A DNA stretch of 64,000 bases from Rhizophagus clarus (taxonomy: Eukaryota; Glomeromycota; Glomeromycetes; Glomerales; Glomeraceae): assembly GCA_015698045.1 (NCBI GenBank), contig BLAL01000017.1, positions 558,001 to 622,000 of the forward strand, given 5' to 3'. The notes beneath the pieces are model-generated. The model was given only the letters and a program-made list of their open reading frames with translations, had not been told where the DNA came from and ran no database searches. Positions 14,618-25,948 of this stretch are shown piece by piece (position 1 is the stretch's first letter; each line of letters begins with the position of its first letter). The translations under genes were made by a program, and so were the position numbers.

Positions 14618-15136
14618 AATATCTATTACAATTTTAATTTATTATAGCTGCTATTTTTTATTTTTCTTTAGATAGGATAATATTCGATTTTATTGATAAT
14701 TTGTTGTAATGATAAATAAAATTAGTTCTCTAAAAAATTTTCGATAAATCGTTAAAATTGCATGTTCAACAGCTTGGAATGTTTCTAGAATTATGAAAAG
14801 ATAATTTTACAATGTTTATATTATATGCTAGTTGCCTCTAAAAACGTTATAGTATATACTATAGAGGCCATCCGAAGGAGAAAGCAACTTTCATAATATC
14901 AAATAGCAAGGTGTTACGACGGTGGAAAAAAAAATGTGCCGGGCATCAATAGTTAAAATTTTCGTTGAATTTTTCAATATTTCAGTGAAACATGATTTAT
15001 GATTACAATATGGATTGCTTGTAATATTTCGAGTTTATTCTTAAAACATTGAGCTTCTTGAACAGAATTGATAAATATTTATTATATATAAAGTATTTAA
15101 ATTATTAAATTCTGAATACTAACAAATAAAACACAA
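14618..15136. other. Intergenic region between convergent RNF213-like and F-box genes
   Basis: About 520 bp of AT-rich spacer between two convergent genes. An AATAAA-type polyadenylation context lies about 95 bases after the RNF213-like stop (near 14711). A short imperfect palindrome, TTATAGTATATACTATAG, lies near 14848-14865. No coding potential or RNA gene is seen. Confidence 0.6.
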
Positions 15137-16276
15137 TCATTTTTTTATTATTACAGATCTTTTATTTTGTTTTTGATATTTGTTTTTAACCCATTCTCTC
15201 CATTCCAAATAACCACTTCTAAATCCTACATATTTAAATTTAGGAAAAGTAGCATTTAATAAAGGAGTTTCAGTTTGAATATTATCATTATTGCTATCAC
15301 CATTATTGTTGTGATCTAATCGTTTATTTAATAAAAATTTTTGAATATCAACACCTTTAATAAATCCTTTTAATTGATTTTCATCATAATATAAAAATTC
15401 GATCTCATTAAAATAAATTCTTGATAAAGAAATTTTATGAGTTTTTAAAGAATCTAACCAACATGCGTTACGACAACCTTTATATTTAATTAATTCAAAA
15501 TTTTGTAAATTTCGTTGAGAAGAAATTAAAATTCCTAAATCTATCGAACATTGCATATGATCAAGATATGGTTCATGCCATAATGTACCCTCAAAATCAG
15601 CAGTTAAAAATTCCAAATTATTACAAATTTTACTTAAAGTTATTAAAAAATTATATAAATATAAAGCATCCTTTGATAATAACATATGTCTCGTATCTTT
15701 AAAAATAATTTTGATTGAATCTTTGTTTAAAATATTATTAAAATTAAATGAATTTATATTACTAAAAGTATCAGGGTATTTGGTCCAACAATTATATTTG
15801 ATTGAATAATATTCCATACAACCGAACTCAAAATAATCTATTCTTGTTCCTTTACTTGAAAATAATTCAAGTAAACATTCCAAAATAATATCATGACAAT
15901 ATAATTCATTATATTCTATACACCATTCAAATATACTTTTCGTTAATATATGAATTTGTAATTCTTTTAAATATATTGGATAATTATATTTAGGTTTATC
16001 ATATAATGTTGAAGGTAAAGTTATGCCATGATTATAGAGTTTTTGTTTTTGTTCCAAAGTTAAACATGAAAGGTAAGTGTTTATAGTTGATAATCTATTC
16101 CCAAATGGATAAAAAAATGGTGCGGACCATAATATTGGTAAGAAATAATTACACCAATTTTTACTAACTAATATAAAAGAAAGAATATTTCTATTATAAT
16201 CTTCAGAATATGTATATCGTCCTTTTGGATACATTTCTTTAAATATTAACCACAACAATTCATATGGGATTATCAT
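15137..16276 (-). CDS. F-box-like protein
   Basis: Single uninterrupted frame of 379 residues. The N-terminus has the layout of the large F-box family of Rhizophagus: IPYELLWLIFKEMYP, a spacer, then FILVSKNWCNYFLPILW. That is the usual L-P-x-E-L-L...I-F start and the V-s-x-x-W-c...P-x-L-W second half of an F-box (about residues 3-55). The remainder is hydrophobic and leucine/isoleucine-rich with no recognised repeat, as in the degenerate LRR-like tails of this family. F-box proteins normally recruit substrates to SCF ubiquitin ligases through Skp1; the target here cannot be guessed. It converges on the RNF213-like gene and lies tail to head with the downstream Hsp70-like gene. The start at 16276 is the only Met before the F-box motif. 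Confidence 0.82.
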   Translation of the reverse strand: MIIPYELLWLIFKEMYPKGRYTYSEDYNRNILSFILVSKNWCNYFLPILWSAPFFYPFGNRLSTINTYLSCLTLEQKQKLYNHGITLPSTLYDKPKYNYPIYLKELQIHILTKSIFEWCIEYNELYCHDIILECLLELFSSKGTRIDYFEFGCMEYYSIKYNCWTKYPDTFSNINSFNFNNILNKDSIKIIFKDTRHMLLSKDALYLYNFLITLSKICNNLEFLTADFEGTLWHEPYLDHMQCSIDLGILISSQRNLQNFELIKYKGCRNACWLDSLKTHKISLSRIYFNEIEFLYYDENQLKGFIKGVDIQKFLLNKRLDHNNNGDSNNDNIQTETPLLNATFPKFKYVGFRSGYLEWREWVKNKYQKQNKRSVIIKK

Positions 16277-16800
16277 TATTATATTATTATTTCAATATTT
16301 TGAACTAATATTTTTATTTTTTTTTTATTTTATTTTTTTTTTTATTTTTTTTTTTTAAAAAAAAAGAGTTTGAAGTGAAAAGAAACTTAATAATTCACTA
16401 TACAGTGTTTAAAAAGAGTTTCTCATGCAAAGAGTAAATCTTAACAATGAAAAAATACGCCAATTGTCTAAATGTGGTTTTATTACTGTTTTATTATTGG
16501 GAAAGGCGCACAAAGAAAAGCAACGATGATTTAACACGTTAATTTATAGTCAAAGACAATGATTTATTTAAATCATACTTTTCCTTTTTTGAAAATATCT
16601 ATAAGGTTAAAAGAAGCCCCAAAATTAATTGATTTAACTTAAATAGCATTAACTTAACGTTAATGGTTGAGAAACCTTTTAATTACTTTATTTAAAATTA
16701 ATAAGTTTGAAAGAAAACAAAATGTGTATATATATATATATATATAAAATGATTGATTAAAGAAAAAATAAACTACAAAAATAAACTACAAATAAGAAAA
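16277..16800. other. Intergenic region, T-rich with TA microsatellite
   Basis: About 520 bp upstream of the F-box gene and downstream of the Hsp70-like gene. It begins with long T and A runs around 16310-16370 and ends with a TA repeat. No open frame or RNA gene is visible. Confidence 0.6.
16727..16746. repeat. (TA)n microsatellite
   Basis: About ten consecutive TA units in the 3' flank of the Hsp70-like gene. Confidence 0.9.
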
Positions 16801-18539
16801 TTATCTCCTAAGTAAGCTAGTCATTACATTCCATAAATAATCCTCCTGTACATATTCTAAAGCTCCATTCAATACAACTAAATCTTCAGAATTAGGCAAA
16901 ATACAAATTTTAACATCACTACTGAATTTCATTTGTTTAATTTTCTCTACTAAATAATTACACTTAAAAGTATCACCAACAAAGAATATAACAGAATATT
17001 CTTTTCCACTATATTCAGCCTCATTTGTTAATCTTAACTCAATAATATGTTGTAATCTATCTACTAAAGGATCAAATAAATCTGAAACGATTTTTGAATC
17101 TAATTCAATACACCATTTATTTTTCTCTAATTTTTTCTTTAAATCTTCATTTGTTAATGATAATACTGTATCTTTTAATGATGGTATAATAGAATCTATA
17201 TCAACAGATTGTGTCATTTTACCGGATGATAAATACTTTTGAAGTAATGATTCAACTTTTGGTTGAATTTGTAATTGTGCTTGATAAATTTGTTTTAAAT
17301 TTGTATTTTTTTGGTCAAAAATTTCATTAGTAACTCCTTGAGATGTTAAGAATCTTCTTTCAATACTTGTATTTTCTTTATAATCTACCATACGATCAAG
17401 TATTTCACTAAATGTATCTTTTGATATACATTCTCTCGTGGTCAAATTAATCGTATCTTTATCAATATCCACGTTCAAAAAGTAATCTAAAAAGATAATC
17501 TCATTGAGAGAGTGTAATAACTTAAAAATAAATTTAATTAATTAATTGAAAATTAATTTTTATACCTCCAGGACTTAAAACATCCTTGTTTTCATTAAGA
17601 CAATTTAACGTAATGGCTTTACCTTTAAAAGAATAAAATAAAACAAAATAAATTTTTAAGTAAAGATAATTATTAACGTTATTATAAAGAGAGATATATT
17701 TTTATACCTCTTGAAATAAATTGAATATTTTCTTTATTATCACAAAGTGATCCATTTTCAAGAAGACATTGACTTAAAATATTACAATTTGTTGGACCCC
17801 ATCTATCTGGTACAATGAATACAGTACCAGTTTCATAAGAAGGTTTAATTCCGGTCCAATTTTCTTGTAAAGCAGCAAGAACAACCTAAATAAAATATTG
17901 ATAATGATTAATAACGATAAAGACTTATTCAACAATTTTTTTTTTTTTAATTACCTTTTGAATCTCATTTAAGTAATCACTTATCAATTTCTTTTTAGAA
18001 AGTTCAGGTGGCAACCAAATATCTTCATTATCATTATTAAATACTTGAAAAGTACAAATTTCTCTTGGAAATTCTGTATCTTCACTATCATCTGACGTAC
18101 TTTTTAATTGTTGTAAAACTGGTGTACCCCATTTTATGATACTGGAATAATCATCATTATATTCAACTATTGCGGGTGATTTAACAATTCCTTGTTCTTG
18201 ACCCTCCCTAAATTAAATGAAAATCAATTGAATAAATATTAGATGGTATAAGGAATTTATAAAAAAAGGAAATTTTACCATTGTTCAAATATCACCGTTG
18301 ATTGTGAGAAAGAATGCTTCAATGAATGAGCGAAACCTATGATGAAAGAAATTAGAAAAAATTTTCTAAAGATTTCGTTTAATAAAAAGAAATCTTACTA
18401 GTATATTCAGTTCCGATATCTAATTAACAAAAATTAATGATAAATTATTTCCTATATTAATAGAAGAGAGTCGGCACTTATAAAAAGGTAAACGCTTACC
18501 TATAGCAACAACAAATCTAACTAGTCTACTTTCAAACAT
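16801..18539 (-). CDS. HSPA12-like Hsp70-family protein, short and probably ATPase-degenerate
   Basis: Seven exons on the minus strand (18539-18500, 18419-18399, 18336-18279, 18207-17955, 17885-17708, 17622-17566, 17486-16801) give 430 residues with correct phase throughout; exon 2 is only 21 bases. The N-terminus has the actin/Hsp70 phosphate-1 motif AIDIGTEYTSFAHS, followed by GIVKSPAIVEY and IIKWG as in HSPA12-type proteins. Where this family normally has D-x-G-G-G-T-x-D-L-T (phosphate 2), this protein reads NVDIDKDTINLT, with the glycines gone. The adenosine motif reads FFVGDTFKCNYL instead of a FLVGGF-x-ES-like string. It ends soon after LNGALEYV, where relatives usually continue for about 100-150 residues. 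It is therefore likely a non-canonical or decayed member of a family that is expanded in Rhizophagus. The fold assignment is good; loss of ATPase activity is inference. Confidence 0.8.
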
Positions 18540-19713
18540 ATCGCCTTTAAAAAGCTTTAATAAAAATAAAAATTTCGAAAAGAGTTGAACGGAAGTTCAG
18601 AGTTAAAAAGAATTTTACCTTTAACCAAATTTATAATGATAATGATTTCAAGGTTCTCACACAAAAAGGCTTAGAGGCTTTTCGTGCGACACATTCATTT
18701 GAATGTAGATCATAATGATAAATTTTCAAAGAAAAATTTCATTATACGATACGTTGTACAAAGTGCGTTTGTGACTCAAGAAAATTCATTACTACGGTAA
18801 AAATTATTTTGGGTACAGTAGACAAATTTGATTCGATCGTAATTATTTCAGTCATTTACAGTTTTACACGCCACTGCTATTATTTCTTTTTTTTATCAGT
18901 TGATGTAGAAACCGAGAATTGTTAAAAAGACGGTAATTTTAATATTGCAATATGCATCATACCCCCATGAGAACTTAAAAAAAAAGTTTACCCAAAAAAG
19001 GCTTAATTAATTGATATGTTCCAAATTAATATTAAAAACGCGGATTATATCTCATCAATATCCGAGGAAATTACACAGATAACTTTGGCTTATGGTATAT
19101 CAAATGAAATATCACTGAAATTTCACACTGATTCACTGATTCCAAACTTCGATATATATATGTATATACTGTATATTGTATATATCAACTTATGAATGAA
19201 ACTTACCTTTGTCTAATTTCTTCGTGACTTCTTGCTTTCGATTGAATGATTTATTACGAAATCTTTAACTTTTTAGAATTGCAATTTTGACAATCTTACA
19301 CTGTAATATCTCTTGGTTGTGTTACGAAGACGAAATTTTATTATAAAAGAAAATAAAAATGCAATCTTTATTATTACATAAGTTTGTGAATTTTAACAAA
19401 TCTTAATTTTCACATGAAGTAATGCGTTATTTGTAACGTGACTATAATTTCATTAATATTTAAATCCTTCTAAAAGTTCAATCGTTAAGATGAACTATAT
19501 AGCTTATCGCAGCGATTAGGTATAAGAACAGATGTAAAAACGCCGCAGTTATATATGCACATGAAAATTGTGTTTAAAATAGCATACAGTATATGGCGTG
19601 CATAACATCTGACGGTTATTGTTTCCCGGTTTGGCTATTGGATATGAAATAAATAATGTAGCTGCTTGAATTTTTATTTTTTTTTTTTTCGTTTTCTTTT
19701 CTTTGTAAAGAAA
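18540..19713. other. Divergent promoter region of the Hsp70-like and BTB genes
   Basis: About 1.17 kb between two divergently transcribed genes, so it should hold both promoters. It contains AT-rich sequence, several short inverted TA-rich words (for example TATATATGTATATACTGTATA around 19156) and a pyrimidine run just before the BTB start. A splice-like signal near 19200 on the minus strand could belong to a 5' untranslated exon of the Hsp70-like gene, but this is not testable here. No coding frame is seen. Confidence 0.5.
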
Positions 19714-20672
19714 ATGTCGTTTGATTTTCGTTTAGAATTGTCTAGTGATTATCTTTCAATATTTGAAAGTAACAAAGATACAGATGTTATTATCAAAGTT
19801 GGCAAAGGAAGCAACCCTAAAGAATTTAAAGCACACTCACTTGTTCTAAAAATACGATCCGAATTTTTTGAACAAGAAATTAAAAAAAAAGCAAATAACA
19901 ATCCATCTAATAATAATATTACTCTCTTTATACGTGAAGATTTCCATCCTGAAGCATTTGAACACGTTTTAAGGTAAGTAATTTTTTTGAAAAATTTAGG
20001 CGTGATATTAGTACCTAATCAGTCTAACCGTATTAATATATAATTAGATATTTATATTCAGGATATTCATATCTAGAATCAAAAAGTATAAATTTCATCT
20101 TGGACATGCTCATTATATCTGAATTCATTAATCTTGTAAATTTCATTAATATTCTTCAGAATTACTTGGTTGGAAAAAGAAAAAAAGAACTAGATAACCG
20201 TTTTAGTATCGTCCACAAAACCTGTTCCGACTGTCAATCTTTCAAAGAATTACAAACTTATTGTGATAAAACCGCTCAATTATATCCCAGCACCATTTTT
20301 AAAGCTGAAGATTTCACTACTTTAGACAAAGATTTATTAATTTTCATTCTTGAAAATAAGAAAAATAAATTATATGAAATTGAAAAATGGGATTATATTA
20401 TTAAATGGGGTATAGCTCAAAATTCTTCTCCCCTCCCCGAAATCACTTCCTCTTCTTCAATTTATGATACAGATTCATGGACAAAAGCAAATTTTAGAGA
20501 TTTATCTGTTGCCCTTAAACCAATGATTAGACTTGTAGATTTGAAAAAAATTTATTCAAATGAATTTTGTGACAAAGTTAAACCTTTTAGAAAAATTTTC
20601 GAAAAATGTTATTATGATGAACTTCTTACTTATCATTTAGGTGGTGGTTCTAAGAAATTTTATTTTTTTTAA
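19714..20672 (+). CDS. BTB/POZ domain protein, short form
   Basis: Two exons (19714-19973 and 20048-20672) give 294 residues. The first exon encodes a BTB domain: DVIIKVGKGSNPKEFKAHSLVLKIRSEFF in shortened form reads D-V-I-I-K-V-G...F-K-A-H-S-L-V-L...S-x-F-F, followed by FHPEAFEHVLRYLYSGY across the intron. A BACK-like helical region follows, with CSDCQSFKELQ and FTTLDKDLLIFIL, then KWGIAQ and IRLVDL. Rhizophagus BTB proteins of this type usually continue into a TLDc domain. This one stops at YHLGGGSKKFYFF, so the TLDc part is missing. BTB proteins commonly serve as Cullin-3 adaptors. The Met at 19714 is preferred over an upstream in-frame start because the intervening peptide is only a translated poly-T run. 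Confidence 0.82.
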
Positions 20673-21101
20673 ATGTATAGTAGTTTTTTATTGATGAGTT
20701 ATATTTGATATTTAAATAAATCTGATTGCTCTAGTTACGTATGTGTTGCTTCAAAAGTATACATTTAGTAAAGTTGTGACATTTTATTATGATTTGCAGA
20801 CAGTTGCCTGCCAAACATATAACGCATTGACTTTGTCTCTGTCACCCAGCACACGTTACGTTAAATAGAAATATCCTAATTTTTATAGAGATTGAAAAGA
20901 TGAATGCTTTCACCCTCTCCTCTCAATTTTTTTTTTTTAATAATTAAGTCTGAATGCTATTATTATGATAAACTGAGAAAGTAAATTTCTTCTCAAAAAA
21001 TCATTCATGCTGACAAATGTAGTACTGTACAACAATTGATTATCACTCTACAAATTTCTTTTTTTTTAAATTTTCTTTTGCAAATACTTGACAACAGAAC
21101 G
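20673..21101. other. Intergenic region upstream of the phospholipase D gene
   Basis: About 430 bp between the BTB stop and the PLD start, AT-rich with poly-T runs near 20930 and 21060. No TLDc-coding sequence that could extend the BTB protein was found here, and no RNA gene. Confidence 0.5.
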
Positions 21102-24100
21102 ATGGCTGATTCTAGGAATTCTGCCGATTCTAATACGGAAAATCCGCAACGTAATGTTCAGTGGCAACCAACTGTGGTAACTAGGAGTCGTTCCCAGAAA
21201 GTTCAAAATAGAAGACCTTTACCAAGACGGGAATCATCTTATAGACCAAAACTAATTTCTTCGGGTCCTTCAGAAAGCCAATTATCGGCCCCATATATTG
21301 CAGAAGTACAACCTGAACGTCCTCAATTTGTAAGATATCCGTCAGTAGATCAAACATCGGATACATCGGATACTGCTTTATTAAACCCTCCTCGAAGTAA
21401 GTTGTCTTCCTTAATTTTGTACAAAAAACAAATATATATATATACCTATATATTAATTAAATTTTAATTAAAGCCCGAGAAGTACAATCACAATCAAGAC
21501 GTTCAGTTTCTTTACGTGATTATTTTAGAAAAGTGCGTCTGTTAAATACGATAAATAGAATAATCGCTAAGAATGAGAGTGAGCATTTAAAAGATACGGA
21601 AAATTTTGAAACTATTGTTTTTTCAAGTCCATTTCATGTACCCTATCTATGGGCAAAAACAGATTTGAAAGGACGTAAAGCAGTATGTAAAATGTTTTTT
21701 TTTCCATTTTTTTTTTTTTTTTTAAAATAAAAATTTTTAATCAAAAATATAAAAGGGATTTATAACATATAATAAATATCGTTTTTTTTTTTAAAAAAAA
21801 ATTTTTTAATTTAGCCACCTGTACTATTTAGTGCTCTAAAGGTTTGGTCCGTTTTTATTTCCTTTTTTAATTAAATAATTATTTAATTAATTATAATTTA
21901 TTATAGCTCGCTGTTACGGACTCTTATAACGATGAAAGATATTATAGTTTGCAAAGTGTTTTTAGAATAGAATTAGAGTATGGTGATGTTAAGTGGGTCA
22001 TTAATAGAACAGGATTCGATTTTGCTTCACTTTATGTTAATTTAAAGAAAGAAGTAAACTTACCTTACATTCCAAGATTACCGACTGGTCTTGCTAATTG
22101 GTTTAAAGCATTGATAAAAAAAACTCAACTAGATAACCAAACTAGAAATCTATCAACTGTTTTACAAAGAAGAAAAGATTTGGAAAATTATTTAATTCAA
22201 GTAATAAGGGCATTGAAATTTAGTGTCGCTTATGAACTTTATGAATTCTTAGAACTTAGTGCTGTTTCAATTACAAATGATATGGGGTGGAAAGGGAAAG
22301 AATGTTATTTGAATAATAAAGTTGAAAGATTTAGAACGCCAATATGTTCTTTTAGAAATTCAAATGAAAAATGGATTAAAGAATGGGTTATAGTTCGTGA
22401 TTCGTATCCTTTAAAAAAATGTATAATTGATCTTTTTATTTTATTTTATTTTCTTGTACTTTTTGATTCTTAATTAATTTTTTATAATCGTTTTGCAGTT
22501 ATATAGCTTTTTGTTCGGATATAAGTTCGTTCGTACCAACTGATGTTTTTCTGATGGATAAATATTTTAAATGTGATAAAATAGCTTTTCAAGGATTAGA
22601 TCGTATGCTAAAAATTTATGATCACGTAGATATTGAAAATAGTTCACGTAGAATAGAAATGAAAGGTGACACGCGAACTTTAAATGAATTCTTGGAAAGT
22701 ATTGAAAAAGTTAAACGATCCTCTCCTTGGGTTAGACAACATCGATTTGATTCGTATGCCCCTATAAGAGAAAATGCAAAGGTGAAATGGTATGTTGACG
22801 GTAACAATTATTTTTTTGCTGTGTCACAAGCTATTATGGCGGCAAAACTAGAAATTTATATTGAAGATTGGTGGTTATCACCAGAGTTGGTTAGTATCTG
22901 AAAAAAATATAATTTTTTTTTTTTCTTAATTTTAATTATTTCAATTATTTTTAACTTGATCCGTTATAATTTAGTATCTTCGTAGGCCCCCTTCGAAAAA
23001 TGAAAAATATAGATTGGACAATTTACTTAAAAAGAAAGCTGAGGAAGGTGTTATGATATATATTATTGTGTATAAGGAAGTTAAATTAGCATTAACTTTG
23101 GATTCATGGCATACCAAAACTTACCTACAACGACTTCATCCTAATATAAGAAGTAAGTGAATATTTAAAAGAGACAAAAAATATTTTTTTTTTTTCTTCT
23201 ATTAAAGAAAACTTCTGATCTATATATATTGATTTTTTTAGTTCAAAGACATCCAGACCATGGTCCTGATGGAACAATGTTTTGGGCTGTAAGATTTCAT
23301 TTTTGACACTTTTTTTTTAAAAAAAATTTCCAAGCAAAATGATATGATATTAATAATTGTTTTTAATTTTTATTCTCTTTTAGCATCATGAGGTATTATA
23401 CCGTGCGTAGGTCGATTTGATAAAATTTTTTAATAAAATTTTTTTGTGTTTAGAAAATGTTGATTATTGATTGCAAAATAGCCTTTATTGGAGGGCTGGA
23501 TTTGTGTTTTGGACGTTATGACACACATCAACATGAATTGGTGGATTTTCACCCTAATAATGAAAACCCATCAATATGGCCAGGACAGGATTATTCAAAT
23601 CCGAGAGTGAAGGATTTTAATAATGGTGAAATTTTGATTCAAAATCCAAGAGTGTTTAAGTTCTCGTAATCATCCTGACTTACAATTATTCCTTTATATT
23701 AAAATTTTAGTCTCCGATTATAATGCTGAAATAGTTGATAAATCGCGGGTTCCTCGTATGCCATGGCATGACGTTTCAATTGGTGTTGTTGGTCACCCAG
23801 CTCGTGATATTGCTCGACATTTTATACAAAGATGGAACTTCATAAAGGAAGAGAAAGCCTTCGAACGGGAAAGCATCCCTTTTCTAATGCCAAAAGGTGA
23901 GTATGTTAGCACTAGAGATGAAAGTAAATTCTTTGGCACCTGTGATATTCAGCTCTTACGAAGTAGTGCATATTGGAGTAGCGGGATTGAATTAGAGGTT
24001 CGCAAATTAAGTAAGAAATGAAATTAGTTTTGACCTCTATTTAAATCAAATTTTTTTATGTGTAATAGAATTCGATTTATAATGCATATTGCCATTTGAT

Positions 24101-25948
24101 TCGATCGTCCGAACATTTTATATATATCGAAAATCAATTTTTTAGTAAGTTTTCCTTTTTTTTTTAAGTAATATATTTATTTTAATGGAGTACATAATTG
24201 TATATTTTCTTTAATTAGTTACTGCGACAGAGAAGGATCCTGATCATGAAATCAAAAATAGGATTGGAGAGGTATTGATAAATAATACTTAATATTACTG
24301 TTACTGATATCCTTTAATTATTTTTTATTAATTAATTATATTATTTCTTTTAACTAGTGTATTGTTGAAAGAATAAAAAGAGCGCACATGAACAAAGAAA
24401 AATTTCGCATTATAGTCGTATTACCATTATTACCGGCATTTGAAGCCGAGTTACACTCTAAAGATGCCGGAACAGTTCGGTAAGGTTAAATAAATAATAA
24501 CTGAAAAATATTTATATTAACGTTCAAATATTAATTTTTAGTATGATAATGCATTGGCAATATCTTTCAATATGTCGTGGTGGAAAATCTATAATGGAGA
24601 AAATTTCGGAAGCCGGAATTGATCCTGAGAATTATATTTCATTTTTTGCTTTACGAGGTTATGGCAAGATTCATTATAATCATTCCGGTAAAAATGATGA
24701 TAAAAAAACTTCAAATTCTATTGGTGATTGTGATGACGGAAATGATGAATCCAAAAGTATTAATAATGATTCAAAAGAATCTATTAATAATAGTGGGAAA
24801 TCATCATCAATAGAGAATAGTAAATCACAAGAAGTAAGACAAAATCATTCTTTAGAAGTTTCCGAAGATTCATTTTCAGATGAGAGACTGCAGCATATAT
24901 CGAATGAGAGAATAGGTGGAGAACCAATCATACCTGATAGTATTAAACAAATGGATCCCAAACATATTTTTGTTACGGAGGAAGTTTACATACATAGTAA
25001 ATTAATGATTGTAGATGATAGATTTGTAATATGCGGATCTGGTAAATTAAGATTAATTAATATTAAAACGTGCAATTCCGATTTACTTTATAATAATATT
25101 AATATTTGGTTATACGATATGTTTATTTATATAGCAAACTTAAATGATAGATCACAACTTGGAAATCGTGATTCAGAAATCGCAATTGTTGTCGAGGATA
25201 AGGAAACCATCGATACATTTATGGATGGTAAAGAGGTAATTTAGAGAATTACAAATTTATAATTAATTTATCCAAATTAAATTAGTGCGTAACAATTTTT
25301 TTTTCTTTAACTTGTTTATATAAAAGTATAAAGCAAGTAAGTTTGCTTACACATTAAGAACCCATTTGTTTAAAGAACATCTTGGGTTACTGGAAATACA
25401 AGGTCATAGTACTGTTACCGAAAGTTGTTTACCTCCTTTAATGCCTGAGGCTTTATATGAAATATTACATGAGAGAGATGAAACTGTAAATTCCTTGCTA
25501 GACGATCAACATTCATCTCGAAAAACTGAGCCTAAAAAATACTCTATAGAAGAATTAATATTTATGGATCCTTTATCAGATAAATTTTATAATTATTGGT
25601 CACAAATTGCACAAAATAATACTGAAACTTACAGATCTGTATTTAGATGTGTACCAGATGACAATGGTAAGTACAATTAACATAATATGAATTATTTATT
25701 AATGATGAGGTTAATTTATTTTGGTTTTTTTTTATTAAGTTGCTGATTGGGAACAATATAAAGAGTTCGTACCTGATCCTACAAAAATGTATATAGGACA
25801 TGTAGCAAATCCCAATGCATCAGTTGAAGAAATTAAAAAGAAATTGAGTATTATAAGAGGACATCTAGTACAATTTCCAACACAATTTTTAAAAGATGAA
25901 CATTTAATGGGTGGTATAATTTCAAATGCTGTTGAAATATTTACATAG
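21102..25948 (+). CDS. Phospholipase D, PX-PH type (PLD1/Spo14-like)
   Basis: Seventeen exons: 21102-21396, 21474-21682, 21815-21841, 21907-22403, 22499-22889, 22975-23152, 23242-23288, 23384-23392, 23454-23625, 23711-23997, 24069-24144, 24219-24271, 24358-24479, 24542-25041, 25135-25235, 25327-25666, 25740-25948; 1,170 residues. Order: disordered Ser/Arg-rich N-terminus, PX domain (about 165-285), PH domain (about 290-400), first catalytic HKD motif HHEKMLIID with [11 protein letters not shown] (about 549), PRMPWHD, YIENQFF, and second HKD motif [10 protein letters not shown] with GSANLNDRS (about 938). The enzyme hydrolyses phosphatidylcholine to phosphatidic acid; yeast Spo14 acts in sporulation membrane growth and signalling. 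An Asn/Ser/Asp-rich insert of about 50 residues lies between [16 protein letters not shown] and the second HKD. Two microexons (27 and 9 bases) are required to keep the motifs intact. All catalytic residues are present, so it should be active. Confidence 0.95.

Noticed and set aside
19666-19713. Upstream in-frame extension of the BTB protein
   Set aside because: It would add a poly-Phe stretch derived from a T-run; the downstream Met immediately precedes the BTB fold.
23626-23669. Longer exon 9 of the phospholipase D gene ending in NPRVFKFS
   Set aside because: It cannot be joined in phase to the conserved PRMPWHD exon. The GTGAAA donor at 23626 keeps the frame and gives a normal 85-bp intron.
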